NCBI RefSeq assembly: GCF_020623625.1
Contig: NC_060200.1
Span: forward strand, 2,190,001-2,254,000
DNA: 64,000 bases
Direction of reading: 5' to 3'
From: Saccharomycodes ludwigii
Lineage: Eukaryota; Ascomycota; Saccharomycetes; Saccharomycodales; Saccharomycodaceae
Part shown: positions 49,343 to 58,968 of the stretch, in pieces
Layout: every line of letters begins with the position of its first letter
How positions within the stretch are numbered: the stretch's first letter is position 1
Program-made: the position numbers and the translations under genes
Notes under the pieces: generated by a model
Told to the model about the DNA's origin: nothing
The model's database searches: none
The model's input: the letters and a program-made list of their open reading frames with translations, nothing else

Positions 49343-49586
49343 TGTTGAGAAAATAAATGTACGGGTGTGTATATTTATTTTCTATCTGCCTGTTCGTCAT
49401 ATGCATGGCTGCTTCTAAATACTATCTTTCCTTTTATAATATTATATTAATTAAGTTATACGTAATTTATATAAGAAGTCCCTTTTACATAAGCTAAAAG
49501 AGACTAAGGTGTATATTCATATTAACAGGTATATTACATAATATGAATCATTCTATTGATCGGTTAGATCAGCTATTCGCTCAACA
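49343..49586 (+). repeat. Right LTR of the Ty5-like element
   Basis: 244 bp, identical by eye to the left LTR, with the purine tract just before it and the GAAAA duplication just after. Confidence 0.95.
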
Positions 49587-49915
49587 GAAAAGCCCATGAA
49601 AAAAATTATTTTATTTTATTTCTTTTTTTTTTTTTTTTTTTTTTAATGTGCATTATTCATCTAAAATTAAACGCGGATTTTGTGTTCACAATAAAGAATT
49701 TGACCGGTTTTTTATTTCAAGAATTCCGGTGTGATTCGGACAAAAGAATATTATCTCATTTTCAAGTTTAATTTAGTTCCCATTTTTGAATCGTTCTCTA
49801 CTAAAGCCATGCATACTTTTTAATAAAGTTAGTTTTACTTTTACTTTTTTTTTTTTCTTTTTTAAAATAGGCTATGAAAATAGAACTGCTACATCTGAAT
49901 ACCAACTACCACGCA
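49587..49915. other. HAT2 upstream region
   Basis: About 330 bp between the right LTR and HAT2, with a T run near 49623-49644 and another near 49845-49862. It is all that remains of the original KEL3-HAT2 spacer on this side. Confidence 0.5.
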
Positions 49916-51115
49916 ATGTCTGAAGAATTGGCTCAGCCTACAACTATTGAAGATGAATATGAATTATGGAAGTCAAACGTTTCCTTAATGTACGATTTCT
50001 TAAGTGAAACCCGTTTATTGTGGCCAACATTAACAGTCGAGTGGCTTCCATCATTAGAAACTGAGAACATAAGGCAAGAATTTATCATTGGCACATTGAC
50101 GACAGGTGCTGAAAAAAATTTTTTAAAGATTGCAGCCATAGATTTACCGGAAGAAGTAATTAAGGACGAGTGTAACAATGATAATGAAAAGGATGACGAT
50201 ACCGAAGCTGGTAGCACACACTCTAAAATTAAAATTGTTAAAAAATTTGCACATGAAGAGGAGGTTAATAGAGCTAGATATATGCCCCAGAACACAGATT
50301 TGATTGCAACGATTAATGGTTCAGGTACAGTATTCTTATATGATAAATCTAAAAATAAACAAGAAGCTTTGGTATCTAAGTTTGTTGCACATACTGAAAA
50401 CGGGTACGGTTTATCATTTAATCCAAATATTAAAAATCAGCTATTATCATGTTCAGACGATAAAACTGTCGCGTTATGGGACATAACTAATAATAAAGCG
50501 CCTTTGCATTTTATTGAGCCCCATGTAGATATGGTTAACGACTGTAAATGGAGCAATTTCAATGAAGCCTTGTTTGGTTCCGTATCTGAAGATAAACATT
50601 TGTATTTATATGATACAAGATGCACTAAAAAAAATATGATAATAGGGGATATTCAAGCCGAGTCTTCGTTCAACACTTTATCATTTAGTAAGCATTCGCA
50701 CAATTTATTTGCCGCTGCAGGTACTGATTCATTGGTATATTTATATGATATGAGAAACCTATCTAAGCCGTTACATGCAATGGAGGGACACACTGACTCT
50801 GTATCAACGCTAGACTTTTCGCCACATAGAGACGGTATTATATTATCCAGTGGTGCTGATAGAAGAGTTATAACATGGGATATAACCCAGTTTGGTGCCG
50901 AATTACCTCCAGAAGATGCTGAAGATGGTGTTCCTGAGTTATTAATGATGCATGGTGGTCATAGAAGCAGTGTCAATGACTTTTCTATAAATCCAAATAT
51001 TCCTTGGTTGGTGGCTAGTGCTGAAGAAGAAAATATTTTACATATTTGGAAAGTTTCTAAAAGGCTAACTACAACTGAATTCACCGCTAAGTATGATATC
51101 AAGTCATTGGAATAG
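49916..51115 (+). CDS. HAT2: HAT2, histone acetyltransferase B WD40 subunit
   Basis: RbAp46/48-type WD40 protein that binds histone H4 and helps Hat1 acetylate new H4. The protein has 399 residues from MSEELAQ (S. cerevisiae 401). The N-terminal helix DEYELWKSNVSLMYDFLSET and TRLLWPTLTVEWLP are close to S. cerevisiae Hat2, and six or seven WD repeats follow (DDKTVALWD, DTRCTKKN, TDSLVYLYDMRN, GADRRVITWD and EEENILHIWK). The binding-loop segment EDAEDGVPELLMMHGGHRSSV is nearly the same as Hat2 and separates it from Msi1. An in-frame ATG at 49874 would add 14 residues; I prefer 49916 by alignment. HAT2 and POL5 are neighbours in S. cerevisiae and converge here. Confidence 0.94.
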   Translation: MSEELAQPTTIEDEYELWKSNVSLMYDFLSETRLLWPTLTVEWLPSLETENIRQEFIIGTLTTGAEKNFLKIAAIDLPEEVIKDECNNDNEKDDDTEAGSTHSKIKIVKKFAHEEEVNRARYMPQNTDLIATINGSGTVFLYDKSKNKQEALVSKFVAHTENGYGLSFNPNIKNQLLSCSDDKTVALWDITNNKAPLHFIEPHVDMVNDCKWSNFNEALFGSVSEDKHLYLYDTRCTKKNMIIGDIQAESSFNTLSFSKHSHNLFAAAGTDSLVYLYDMRNLSKPLHAMEGHTDSVSTLDFSPHRDGIILSSGADRRVITWDITQFGAELPPEDAEDGVPELLMMHGGHRSSVNDFSINPNIPWLVASAEEENILHIWKVSKRLTTTEFTAKYDIKSLE

Positions 51116-51215
51116 TTGATAATTAAGCATATATATGAGAGGGAAAAGATACCTCTTTTTTTTTTTTTCTTTTTTTTTTTTTTATTCTTCATGTTACATA
51201 TTACATTTATATTAT

Positions 51216-51256
<41 letters not shown>

Positions 51257-51289
51257 TTTAGTATATAATTTTAAGTTGTACATTAATAT
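51116..51289. other. Convergent HAT2 / POL5 spacer
   Basis: Mostly T runs (51156-51184 and a 36-base run at about 51220-51255), which probably act in 3'-end formation. Confidence 0.5.
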
Positions 51290-54200
51290 CTATTTTTCTT
51301 GGCTAGTTTGTTGTTTTTTTTTGGCCGCTATCCAATTAACGTACTCTGTGAAAAAGTTTTGTGTTATTTTAACAGACGGGTCGCTAGACCATTTTTTCAT
51401 TGTATTTGAATACCTATCAATAATATCATCAAATAATCCTACTTCATTGTCATTATCTCCATTTGTTTTTAATGTATGGATAATTTTACACAAAAATAGG
51501 GATGTTGTAGATGCAACGGATAAATATAGGTTTGGAAATTGTCCAATTTTGGGTTTCAATACTAGTTCATGGATATCATCTAAAAGTGCAGTACTATATT
51601 TAATTAAATTTTTACTGTCTTTTTTAGCAGCATTTCCAATTTTAACTTTACAAATTCTTGTCTTGATTAATTTGGTAACTTTCTCGGCCAATTGTCTGCT
51701 CAAAGTGTTTCTGATGCATTGAATAAAAGGTTTGCACATTGACAATAATAACATTAAATGTTGCGAACTAATACCAATATCGTTAATAGCACTATGTTCT
51801 ACACATTTAATATATTCTTCTAAAAGATCAACATTTTTCTGTTTAAAAGATGTAACTGTTTCTCTTGCATTTTGAACTTCAACTTTTCTTTGATTACCGG
51901 TATTAATTTTTTCCAAGGCTTCTTTTCTATGTTTAAAAATTGAGGATAAGTGTTCATCTAATTCCATCATTTTTTCATCATCCAAATCTTCATCTTCATC
52001 GTCATCATCACTAATATTATCATCACTGTCGTCTAAGTCATCAAATCTAATTTCACCATTGCTATTTAATATATTTTCTGGAAGATTCAAAGCCTTGGCT
52101 AACGCGCTGGTGGCTTCTTTATCGATCTTTCCGATTTCTTCATGATTTTGATTTTCAATATCCTCTTCCTCTTCTTCCTCTTCCTCTTCTTCCTCTTCCT
52201 CTTCTTCCTCTTCCTCTTCTTCTTCCTCTTCTTCTTCTTCTTCCTCTTCTTCTTCTTCTTCTTGTAATTCATAATCGCTCTCAAATAAAAGAGTAAACCC
52301 CTTTTTATTTTCCCTTGTTGACAAAGAATTCAATAAAACATCGATTTCTTTTTGTTTAATGACAGGCATAAACAACCTCCACACAATTATACTTATTTTT
52401 TTTAAAAAAGACTTTTGTTGGGCCAATAAAGATAATAATATTTCCGTAATACCCACAAAAGAAATATCTTCCTGTGTGTCATGGGTATATTCTGCAAAAA
52501 AAGTAGTTAGATCATCCAAAATAGATAAAGATTCAGTGTCGCCAGAATATAATTGTAGCAAATTAATAGTCAACAACAACTCCAAACCTTGGAAAACTCC
52601 CCTTTGTACATTAGTCTCGGTACTAATATCAGCGTTCAGTAACTCTTTTATTTCAGTTAAAACAGACAATGAGTTTAACTTGATATTAATTAGCGACTCA
52701 TCTGGCTTATATACTAATGGTTTGTTTCCATCTTCTTCTTTGGTGACAGTTAGTTGTAAAACAAAATAGGGCCACTGTAAATTATCTTGATTTTTGGTAT
52801 CATAACCACTAGAAACATTATTCGTTGAAATCAAATCTCCTAAAACAGAATATAATTTTTGTAAAGCTTTATAATTAATGGAACTCTCAGCATCTGTACT
52901 AATTTCATGTTCTTGATCTCTAATGTTCTTGGTGCTTTTCTCATTTTCATTATCGGCCTTAAAAAATGCTACATCCACAAGTTTTTCTAAAATTAGCTTT
53001 ACCCATTCAATACCACCACCATCAATACTTAAAGCTTTGGATCTATGGGAACGAACAATATGTAATAAACAATCTAACGCAAAGTTAACCATTTTACCTT
53101 TATCCGCATCACTTTCTTCATTAGCAGAATTATTCATAATATTTTTTAAAATCATTTGAGTTAAACAACACAAGTTATCATTATCTAATTGTTTATTATT
53201 CAATAGGCTGCTTGTAAAATTCGATTTAGTTAGCTGGTCAAAGTTAACAAGTCCACGAGTAAACCACAAATTTTCTAAGATTGGAATAATTTTGCTACAA
53301 TTTCCATTTAAACGAAGAATTTTGATGATGTCATCAAAAACAGAGTGACACAGTTTATACAACATTCTTTCCTTATCAGAAGATTGATTAATAATGGTGC
53401 GTATTAAATTGTTGGAAAATAAAACTGGAATTGAATCAGCTGGCAAAATTTCTAAACTTTTTTTAAAAATTAAGAGTCCAATATATTTTCGTTCATTAGA
53501 AGCCTTTTCAGCAAAAAAAATTTCATCAACAACAGGTTTCCAAAAATCAGAAATTTGGATTATCCCCATACTATTGCTGGCAGAGTTGGACTTTTGTTTC
53601 TTTGACGAGCCCTTAGCAATTTTTCTCTTTTTATGAGCACGCTTTCCATCATCATTTGATGCATTGCTAGATAAAACTTTTAGTAAATGGCCCCAAACAA
53701 AATGTAAACGAGGAGACCAGAACCCCTTCGGTTTAGAAGTACTACTGTTTCCATCAACAGTGGTATTATTTAGCGCTTCCTTCATTACTAAAGCTAAAGT
53801 TTTCAAATTCCCGTGTGACAAAGGGTCATTATTTTTCCACTTTAAATTGTTGGTATTATTTTTATTCTTAAAAGTTATGTGCTTTAATCCGTCGTTGTTT
53901 TTTATAAGTATACTTGTAGTGGGACATTCGTAAATAAACCATAGATAAACCGCCAAGCCTTCTTTAGTTAGCGTCAACGAATTCTCATCTAAAGCGCTCA
54001 AAATTTCTTCAATGTGTGATATATCAACAATAAGTGGAGTCAGTTTGGTGATAAAATTGTAAACCGTAAATAGACAAGGTTCAGAAATCCAAGTTTTCCC
54101 TAAGGAAATATGGATTAAATGATTAACAAAAGCAATACTAAACTGCATATTAATGGCTTTGCTGTCACCGTTACTAGGAATAAAAAAGATTTTAGAAAAT

Positions 54201-54619
54201 AACGGCTCATTAAGAAGACATTGTAGACCAAATAATAAACCAAACAAATTTTGTCTTTCTTCTTTATTAGTACTGTTGCCACTTAAAGTTTTAAATAAAA
54301 TATTATCAATATATTCATCAATACTGGACAGTTCCCTAGTTTCTAATCCTAGATTAATAACCTCTGTCAAGCATAAAGAATACCCTAATCTGGCACCGCT
54401 TCTATTAGATGCCAAACCCTTGGTCAATCTATCTAAAACATATGAATATTCACTAGTAAACAGACTAGCGCTGTCTTCTTTGAGAAGATTTAATTGTTTA
54501 ATTATAGAGATAGCACTTTCCACTCTTTCCTTTTCTAAATCAGAAGCCAACTTGAAAAATAAATCCCTGTTGACTTTATTAGTAGTATTATCCATTTTTG
54601 TATTGTTAGAAGCTGTCAT
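51290..54619 (-). CDS. POL5: POL5, Myb-binding-protein-1A-like nucleolar protein
   Basis: Essential nucleolar HEAT-like protein of the MYBBP1A family. It was first described as a DNA polymerase phi but acts in rRNA synthesis and 60S assembly. The protein has 1109 residues (S. cerevisiae 1022). The N-terminus VNRDLFFKLASDLEKERVESAI and SARLGYSLCLTEVINL match Pol5, as do GITEILLSLLAQQKSFLKKISIIVW near 745 and KEATSALAKALNLPENI after the acidic part. Residues 787-819 are 33 Glu in a row in the place where yeast Pol5 has a mixed Glu/Asp/Ser run. The ATG at 54619 is used; the frame's farther start is a GTG, and M9 (MDNTTNK) is also possible. It is divergent from ATP15. Confidence 0.96.
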   Translation of the reverse strand: MTASNNTKMDNTTNKVNRDLFFKLASDLEKERVESAISIIKQLNLLKEDSASLFTSEYSYVLDRLTKGLASNRSGARLGYSLCLTEVINLGLETRELSSIDEYIDNILFKTLSGNSTNKEERQNLFGLLFGLQCLLNEPLFSKIFFIPSNGDSKAINMQFSIAFVNHLIHISLGKTWISEPCLFTVYNFITKLTPLIVDISHIEEILSALDENSLTLTKEGLAVYLWFIYECPTTSILIKNNDGLKHITFKNKNNTNNLKWKNNDPLSHGNLKTLALVMKEALNNTTVDGNSSTSKPKGFWSPRLHFVWGHLLKVLSSNASNDDGKRAHKKRKIAKGSSKKQKSNSASNSMGIIQISDFWKPVVDEIFFAEKASNERKYIGLLIFKKSLEILPADSIPVLFSNNLIRTIINQSSDKERMLYKLCHSVFDDIIKILRLNGNCSKIIPILENLWFTRGLVNFDQLTKSNFTSSLLNNKQLDNDNLCCLTQMILKNIMNNSANEESDADKGKMVNFALDCLLHIVRSHRSKALSIDGGGIEWVKLILEKLVDVAFFKADNENEKSTKNIRDQEHEISTDAESSINYKALQKLYSVLGDLISTNNVSSGYDTKNQDNLQWPYFVLQLTVTKEEDGNKPLVYKPDESLINIKLNSLSVLTEIKELLNADISTETNVQRGVFQGLELLLTINLLQLYSGDTESLSILDDLTTFFAEYTHDTQEDISFVGITEILLSLLAQQKSFLKKISIIVWRLFMPVIKQKEIDVLLNSLSTRENKKGFTLLFESDYELQEEEEEEEEEEEEEEEEEEEEEEEEEEEEEEEEEDIENQNHEEIGKIDKEATSALAKALNLPENILNSNGEIRFDDLDDSDDNISDDDDEDEDLDDEKMMELDEHLSSIFKHRKEALEKINTGNQRKVEVQNARETVTSFKQKNVDLLEEYIKCVEHSAINDIGISSQHLMLLLSMCKPFIQCIRNTLSRQLAEKVTKLIKTRICKVKIGNAAKKDSKNLIKYSTALLDDIHELVLKPKIGQFPNLYLSVASTTSLFLCKIIHTLKTNGDNDNEVGLFDDIIDRYSNTMKKWSSDPSVKITQNFFTEYVNWIAAKKKQQTSQEK
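52163..52261 (-). repeat. GAA/GAG trinucleotide repeat inside POL5
   Basis: Ninety-nine bases of mixed GAA and GAG codons give 33 consecutive Glu. The higher-order GAAGAGGAA pattern suggests expansion by slippage, and copy number probably varies between strains. Confidence 0.9.
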
Positions 54620-55090
54620 ATTCTGAGATGAGATAAACAAAATGTAAAGCACAGCTTATAATATTATTTTTTTAATTGATTACTTTGAAGAGTGGGGGGG
54701 GGGGGGGGAGAGAGAGAAACACTTTCTTATTTATTAGAACCAATAAATAATTGTTCAGTGAATTTAATTTCAAAAATGAGTAACAAATTTTTCAAGGAAA
54801 AAAAAAAAAAGAAAAGAGGAAAAAAACATTCATAGTGATAGATAAAATGGACCATGTCCGTATATATTATATATCCGTTGTACGATATTTTCGGATTATG
54901 CATATATATCACTTTATACTAACCAATAGATTTCTTGTTATATAATTTAGGGGGGGGGGTGAGGTAGAAGAAATAATGTATTAATTATTTAACGAATAAA
55001 AAGTATTTGTCTTTGTTGGTGTACGGGTGAGTAGACATAAAGTGCTGTCACTTAGAACAATACGTAGCATCCGTTTTTATTAGTATTTTC

Positions 55091-55123
<33 letters not shown>

Positions 55124-55285
55124 CTCATTCATATACTCGATTACTTTTACGAAAAAATAGAATGTGGGAATAAAAGCAAAGTTATGTTAAAATTAAAATT
55201 AAATTAAATTAAGTTAAACTAAATTAAAGTCAACTTAAAATAAAATAAAATAAAATAAAATAAAACACAAAATAAACGATAAATA
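54620..55285. other. Divergent POL5 / ATP15 promoter region
   Basis: About 670 bp with a 15-base G run (54694-54708), a 10-base G run (54950-54959), a Rap1-like site (55018-55030), a T run (about 55097-55123) and AAAT/AAAAT repeats just before ATP15 (55190-55265). Confidence 0.6.
55018..55030 (-). promoter_or_regulatory. Rap1-like site in the POL5/ATP15 promoter
   Basis: GGTGTACGGGTGA matches the reverse of the Rap1 consensus at 12 of 13 positions. It is 256 bp upstream of ATP15 and 399 bp upstream of POL5, a ribosome-biogenesis gene. Confidence 0.45.
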
Positions 55286-55477
55286 ATGTCTGCTGTTTGG
55301 AGAAAAGCTGGTTTAACTTATAACAGTTACGTTGATGTGGCTGCTAAAATTTTGCGTAGTAGTTTGAAGCAAGAATTCAAAACTACTGCTGTTTTGGAAA
55401 GATCTAAGACTGATGTGCATTTTGTCACTTTCAAGAAAAATGGTGAACCAAATGAGCCAACTCCTTTGAAAAAATGA
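55286..55477 (+). CDS. ATP15: ATP15, F1 ATP synthase epsilon subunit
   Basis: Small subunit of the central stalk of mitochondrial F1Fo ATP synthase in the matrix. The protein has 63 residues (S. cerevisiae 62). The sequence SAVWRKAGLTYNSYVDVAAKI, then LRSSLK, TAVLERSKTD and the end NEPTPLKK track the yeast protein along its whole length. First ATG used. It is immediately followed by MDL2, KAR9 and PLC1, the same order as on S. cerevisiae chromosome XVI. Confidence 0.97.
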   Translation: MSAVWRKAGLTYNSYVDVAAKILRSSLKQEFKTTAVLERSKTDVHFVTFKKNGEPNEPTPLKK

Positions 55478-56285
55478 GTAATTGATTAAAATAAAATAAA
55501 ATAAAATAAAAATAAAAATAAAAGGGCAAGAGAAAGGAAATAGAAATGGAAATGGAGCAAGAATATGGTAAAGACTGCCTGGGTTTTTTCAATGTTTTTT
55601 TTTTTTTTTTTATTTTATTTAATTCTGTTTATATCAAATTGTTATCTTAATAATATTAGTATCACTTTTATATTTCTATTCTTTTATATTTTTAGTTTTC
55701 AATCATTCCCTTTTTGTTTTTGTTTTTGTTTCAAGAGATGGAAAAGGAAGATGGTGTTTCTTCCATAGGTGGCAGAATGGTTTGTAAATCAAATGTATAT
55801 ATACATATATATATATATAATATTGGCATCCTATTGAGAATGAAGATTCTTTAATCTTTGTTAATATGTAAAGAGAAAGAAAAGAGTATTAAATTATTGT
55901 TAATCATAGTAATAATATTCAATTTACACCCATACACCCAATCAATATATTTATGTACACACACACACACAAACACACGCACATCTCATAACCAATTCAA
56001 TATTTTAAAATAAATCCCATTAAAAAAAAACATTGAAAAAAACTTCCTTTTTTCATTCTTTCCTCATTTACAGTCTCTTTATATATATATATATATATAT
56101 ATTTACATATTTATATTGAAGAAAAATTATCATAAGAACGTTGCGTTTACTGTTTACAAATAAAATACTCATATATAACTATTGATTTAATTTAAATTTA
56201 AAAAAATTTTTTTTTTTTCCCCCTCTATTTCCAACCGTTTTCCCATCTTTTAATACTTTACTATAACCCAACCATTGACAAAACA
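55478..56285. other. ATP15-MDL2 intergenic region
   Basis: About 800 bp. AAAAT repeats directly follow ATP15 (55488-55523). There is a T run (about 55594-55611), several (TA)n tracts (55797-55820 and 56082-56101), an (AC)n stretch (55958-55976) and a Rap1 site (55926-55938). No gene is seen. Confidence 0.5.
55926..55938 (+). promoter_or_regulatory. Rap1 site upstream of MDL2
   Basis: ACACCCATACACC fits the Rap1 consensus ACACCCRYACAYM at all 13 positions and lies 348 bp upstream of the MDL2 ATG. Confidence 0.5.
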
Positions 56286-58757
56286 ATGTTTGTTGTAAAG
56301 AAAATGCGATTTACTAACCCCCCATTTCAAAGTTTAAATATCAAAACGCTAAAAAATATCTCTAATAGTTCTATTTCTAGCGGAAATATTAGGCAATTCC
56401 ATAATTATCGACCAATACCATCAACACTGCCACTGTTAACCAGAATAGAATATGGTTCCTTATTATCGAAAAACACTAATAATATTCATTTTTATCACCG
56501 ACCAAAAACCTCAACAAATCACACAAGTACAATCCCATCTCTACTAATAAATAACACAAATAATGGAGGTCTACGATTTAATATACACATCCGCACCGGT
56601 ATCAATAGTGGTGCTTTTAAATATTTTCACACAACTTCTAAAGCATATTCGCAAAGTACAATAAACCCTGATACTACGAATACTAAAAAGCCAGCAACAT
56701 CAAATGGACATAAAGAGCTACTGAGATTGTTGAAATTGGCTAAATATGACTGGAAATTATTATCTGTCGCATTAATATTATTGATTTTTTCGTGTGTAAT
56801 TGGAATGTTAATACCTAAAGTTATTGGTATGGTTTTAGATGCTACAAAAGACGCCGTTTTTAATAATGATAATAATAGCGATCATAAAATCACAAGTATT
56901 GATGACATGTCCCCTATTATCTGGGGTTTATCTATGCCAGATTTCTTGTGGGTGGTAGCTGGTGCACTAATTATAGGACAGGCAGCCTCTTTTGGTCGTG
57001 TTGTTTTATTGAGAATATTAGGTGAGAAACTAGTTGCTAGATTAAGAGCTAATGTAATGAAAAAAACCCTACATCAGGATGCCGAGTTTTTTGATAGAAA
57101 TAAAGTTGGTGATTTAATTTCAAGACTAAGTTCTGATGCCTATGTAGTATCCAGATCAATGACACAAAATATCAGTGATGGTTGTAAAGCTGTCATTTGC
57201 GGTGGTGTTGGCATTGGCATGATGCTCAATATTTCAACTTCTTTGTCTGGCGCATTATTTATCTTTGCGCCTATATTGCTTTTTGGCGCATCTTTATATG
57301 GTAAAAGAATTAGAATTATTTCTAAAAAATTACAAGAATCAACAGGTAATTTGACAAGAGTTGCCGAAGAACAGTTAAGCGGAGTCAAGACAATCCAATC
57401 CTTTGTCGCAGAAGGTAAAGAACTACATAGATATGACAAATCTATTAGGCAGGTTTTTCATGTGGGCAGAACTGAAGCATTCACAAACGCCACTTTTTTC
57501 TCTTCAACTAATATGTTGGCTGACATAAGCTTTCTTATTGTTTTGGCTTATGGCTCTCATCTAGTTTTGCAAGGTGGTTTGACTATTGGTGACTTAACTG
57601 CATTTATGATTTATACTGAATACACCGGTAATGCAATGTATGGCTTATCTAATTTTTATTCTGAATTAATGAAGGGTGCTGGTGCAGCTTCAAGATTATT
57701 TGAATTAACCGATAGGAAACCGGTTATTTCTTCTACAAAGGGTGAGCATTTTATCACCAGAGATTTTAAATGTGGTTCAAGCATTAGATTTGAAAATGTC
57801 TCATTTTCCTACCCGACAAGACCAGGCAATAAAATTTTCAGCGATTTAACTTTTAATATTGAAGCTGGGTCAAATGTTTGCTTTGTTGGGCCTAGTGGTA
57901 GGGGAAAGTCCACTATAACTTCTTTATTGTTGAAATATTATTTGCCCTCGACCGGCACTATCTATATTGATGGCCAGGATATTAATAAGATAAGCGCCAA
58001 GTCTTTAAGACGTTCGTTAGGTGTTGTCCAGCAGGAACCTATTCTAATGTCAGGAACAGTTCGAGATAATATTGCATATGGGTTGGATTATAAACCCACA
58101 TTGGAAGAGATCAGAGGTGTCGCTAAAAAAGCCTTTTGTTTCGATTTCATCACGAAATTTCCCCAAGGCTTTGATACAGTTATTGGTGCGCGTGGCGCTT
58201 TGTTAAGTGGTGGCCAAAAACAAAGAATTTCTATCGCCAGAGCCTTGTTGAAAAAACCTAAGATCTTGATTTTAGATGAAGCTACCTCGGCTTTAGATGT
58301 GGAGAGTGAAGGCGCTATCAATTACACTTTGGGTCAATTGATGAAGAGTAAAGAGTGTACCATCATCAGTATTGCTCATAGGTTGAGTACTATTCGCCGA
58401 TCCGAAAATGTTATTGTTTTAGGTAATGATGGTTCTGTTGTCGAAACCGGTAAGTTTAAAGAATTGTATGCAAAACGTGACAGTGCATTGTTTAAGTTAT
58501 TGAATGAACCTAAAAAACTGGAAACACTAATACCATCACCATTACTATTAAAGAGTGGCGATATTAACAATAATTTGGGTGATCCTGCATATAAAGAATC
58601 TGAAGATAAATCAACTGTAGCAAAGCAAGATTCCGACGATAAGAAGAAAAACAATGAAGAGGATGATTTTGAAGTCAAAAAGGCCAAGGATGAAGTTATA
58701 GAGCATGTTTATGAAGATATTAATTCAGATCAAAAATCATCACAGTTAAGACCATGA
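56286..58757 (+). CDS. MDL2: MDL2, mitochondrial ABC half-transporter
   Basis: ABC transporter of the mitochondrial inner membrane, TAP-like, with the nucleotide-binding domain in the matrix. Mdl1 exports peptides; the Mdl2 substrate is uncertain. The protein has 823 residues (S. cerevisiae 773). A long basic, Asn/Ser/Thr-rich presequence covers about 1-140. The six-helix membrane domain is about 155-460. The ATPase domain has Walker A GPSGRGKST (535-543), signature LLSGGQKQR (near 640), Walker B ILILDEATSALD and the H-loop SIAHRLSTIRRSENVIVLG. The acidic, Lys-rich C-terminal tail also resembles Mdl2 more than Mdl1, and gene order supports Mdl2. First ATG used; an internal start is possible. 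Confidence 0.94.
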   Translation: MFVVKKMRFTNPPFQSLNIKTLKNISNSSISSGNIRQFHNYRPIPSTLPLLTRIEYGSLLSKNTNNIHFYHRPKTSTNHTSTIPSLLINNTNNGGLRFNIHIRTGINSGAFKYFHTTSKAYSQSTINPDTTNTKKPATSNGHKELLRLLKLAKYDWKLLSVALILLIFSCVIGMLIPKVIGMVLDATKDAVFNNDNNSDHKITSIDDMSPIIWGLSMPDFLWVVAGALIIGQAASFGRVVLLRILGEKLVARLRANVMKKTLHQDAEFFDRNKVGDLISRLSSDAYVVSRSMTQNISDGCKAVICGGVGIGMMLNISTSLSGALFIFAPILLFGASLYGKRIRIISKKLQESTGNLTRVAEEQLSGVKTIQSFVAEGKELHRYDKSIRQVFHVGRTEAFTNATFFSSTNMLADISFLIVLAYGSHLVLQGGLTIGDLTAFMIYTEYTGNAMYGLSNFYSELMKGAGAASRLFELTDRKPVISSTKGEHFITRDFKCGSSIRFENVSFSYPTRPGNKIFSDLTFNIEAGSNVCFVGPSGRGKSTITSLLLKYYLPSTGTIYIDGQDINKISAKSLRRSLGVVQQEPILMSGTVRDNIAYGLDYKPTLEEIRGVAKKAFCFDFITKFPQGFDTVIGARGALLSGGQKQRISIARALLKKPKILILDEATSALDVESEGAINYTLGQLMKSKECTIISIAHRLSTIRRSENVIVLGNDGSVVETGKFKELYAKRDSALFKLLNEPKKLETLIPSPLLLKSGDINNNLGDPAYKESEDKSTVAKQDSDDKKKNNEEDDFEVKKAKDEVIEHVYEDINSDQKSSQLRP

Positions 58758-58925
58758 TAAAGTGAGCAGGAAACAACATTCTCGTTAGAAGGAGTATCTA
58801 AAGAAGAAAAACGGTAAAATCACTATTTATTAATTTTTTTATTTTTTATTATCATTATGATTAATTGACCTATATATATATGTGTGTATATATGTACACG
58901 TATTATTTTTATATACAACCATTTT

Positions 58926-58968
<43 letters not shown>

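Larger units (their letters stand above)
44307..49586 (+). mobile_element. Ty5-like (Ty1/copia group) LTR retrotransposon, looks whole
   Basis: A 5.3-kb element with two identical 244-bp LTRs, TG...CA ends, a 5-bp target duplication (GAAAA), a primer-binding site directly after the left LTR, one long gag-pol frame and a purine-rich tract (AAGGGAGAG) directly before the right LTR. A single frame, LTRs of this size and a half-tRNA primer site are features known for Ty5. It appears whole, with no obvious breaks. The identical LTRs point to a very recent insertion. It sits between KEL3 and HAT2 with no tRNA gene near. Confidence 0.93.

Noticed and set aside
49874-49915. Upstream ATG of HAT2 and a TAG preceded by pyrimidines that could be a 3' splice site.
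   Set aside because: The extra 14 residues do not align with Hat2, and no upstream 5' splice site or branch point was found; an unspliced start at 49916 explains the gene.
53394-54626. Plus-strand frames of 80-157 codons opposite POL5.
   Set aside because: All lie within the POL5 coding region and reflect its Lys/Asn/Glu-rich codons in reverse.
54620-54652. Upstream extension of POL5.
   Set aside because: The start would be GTG; yeast genes use ATG, and the ATG at 54619 is available.
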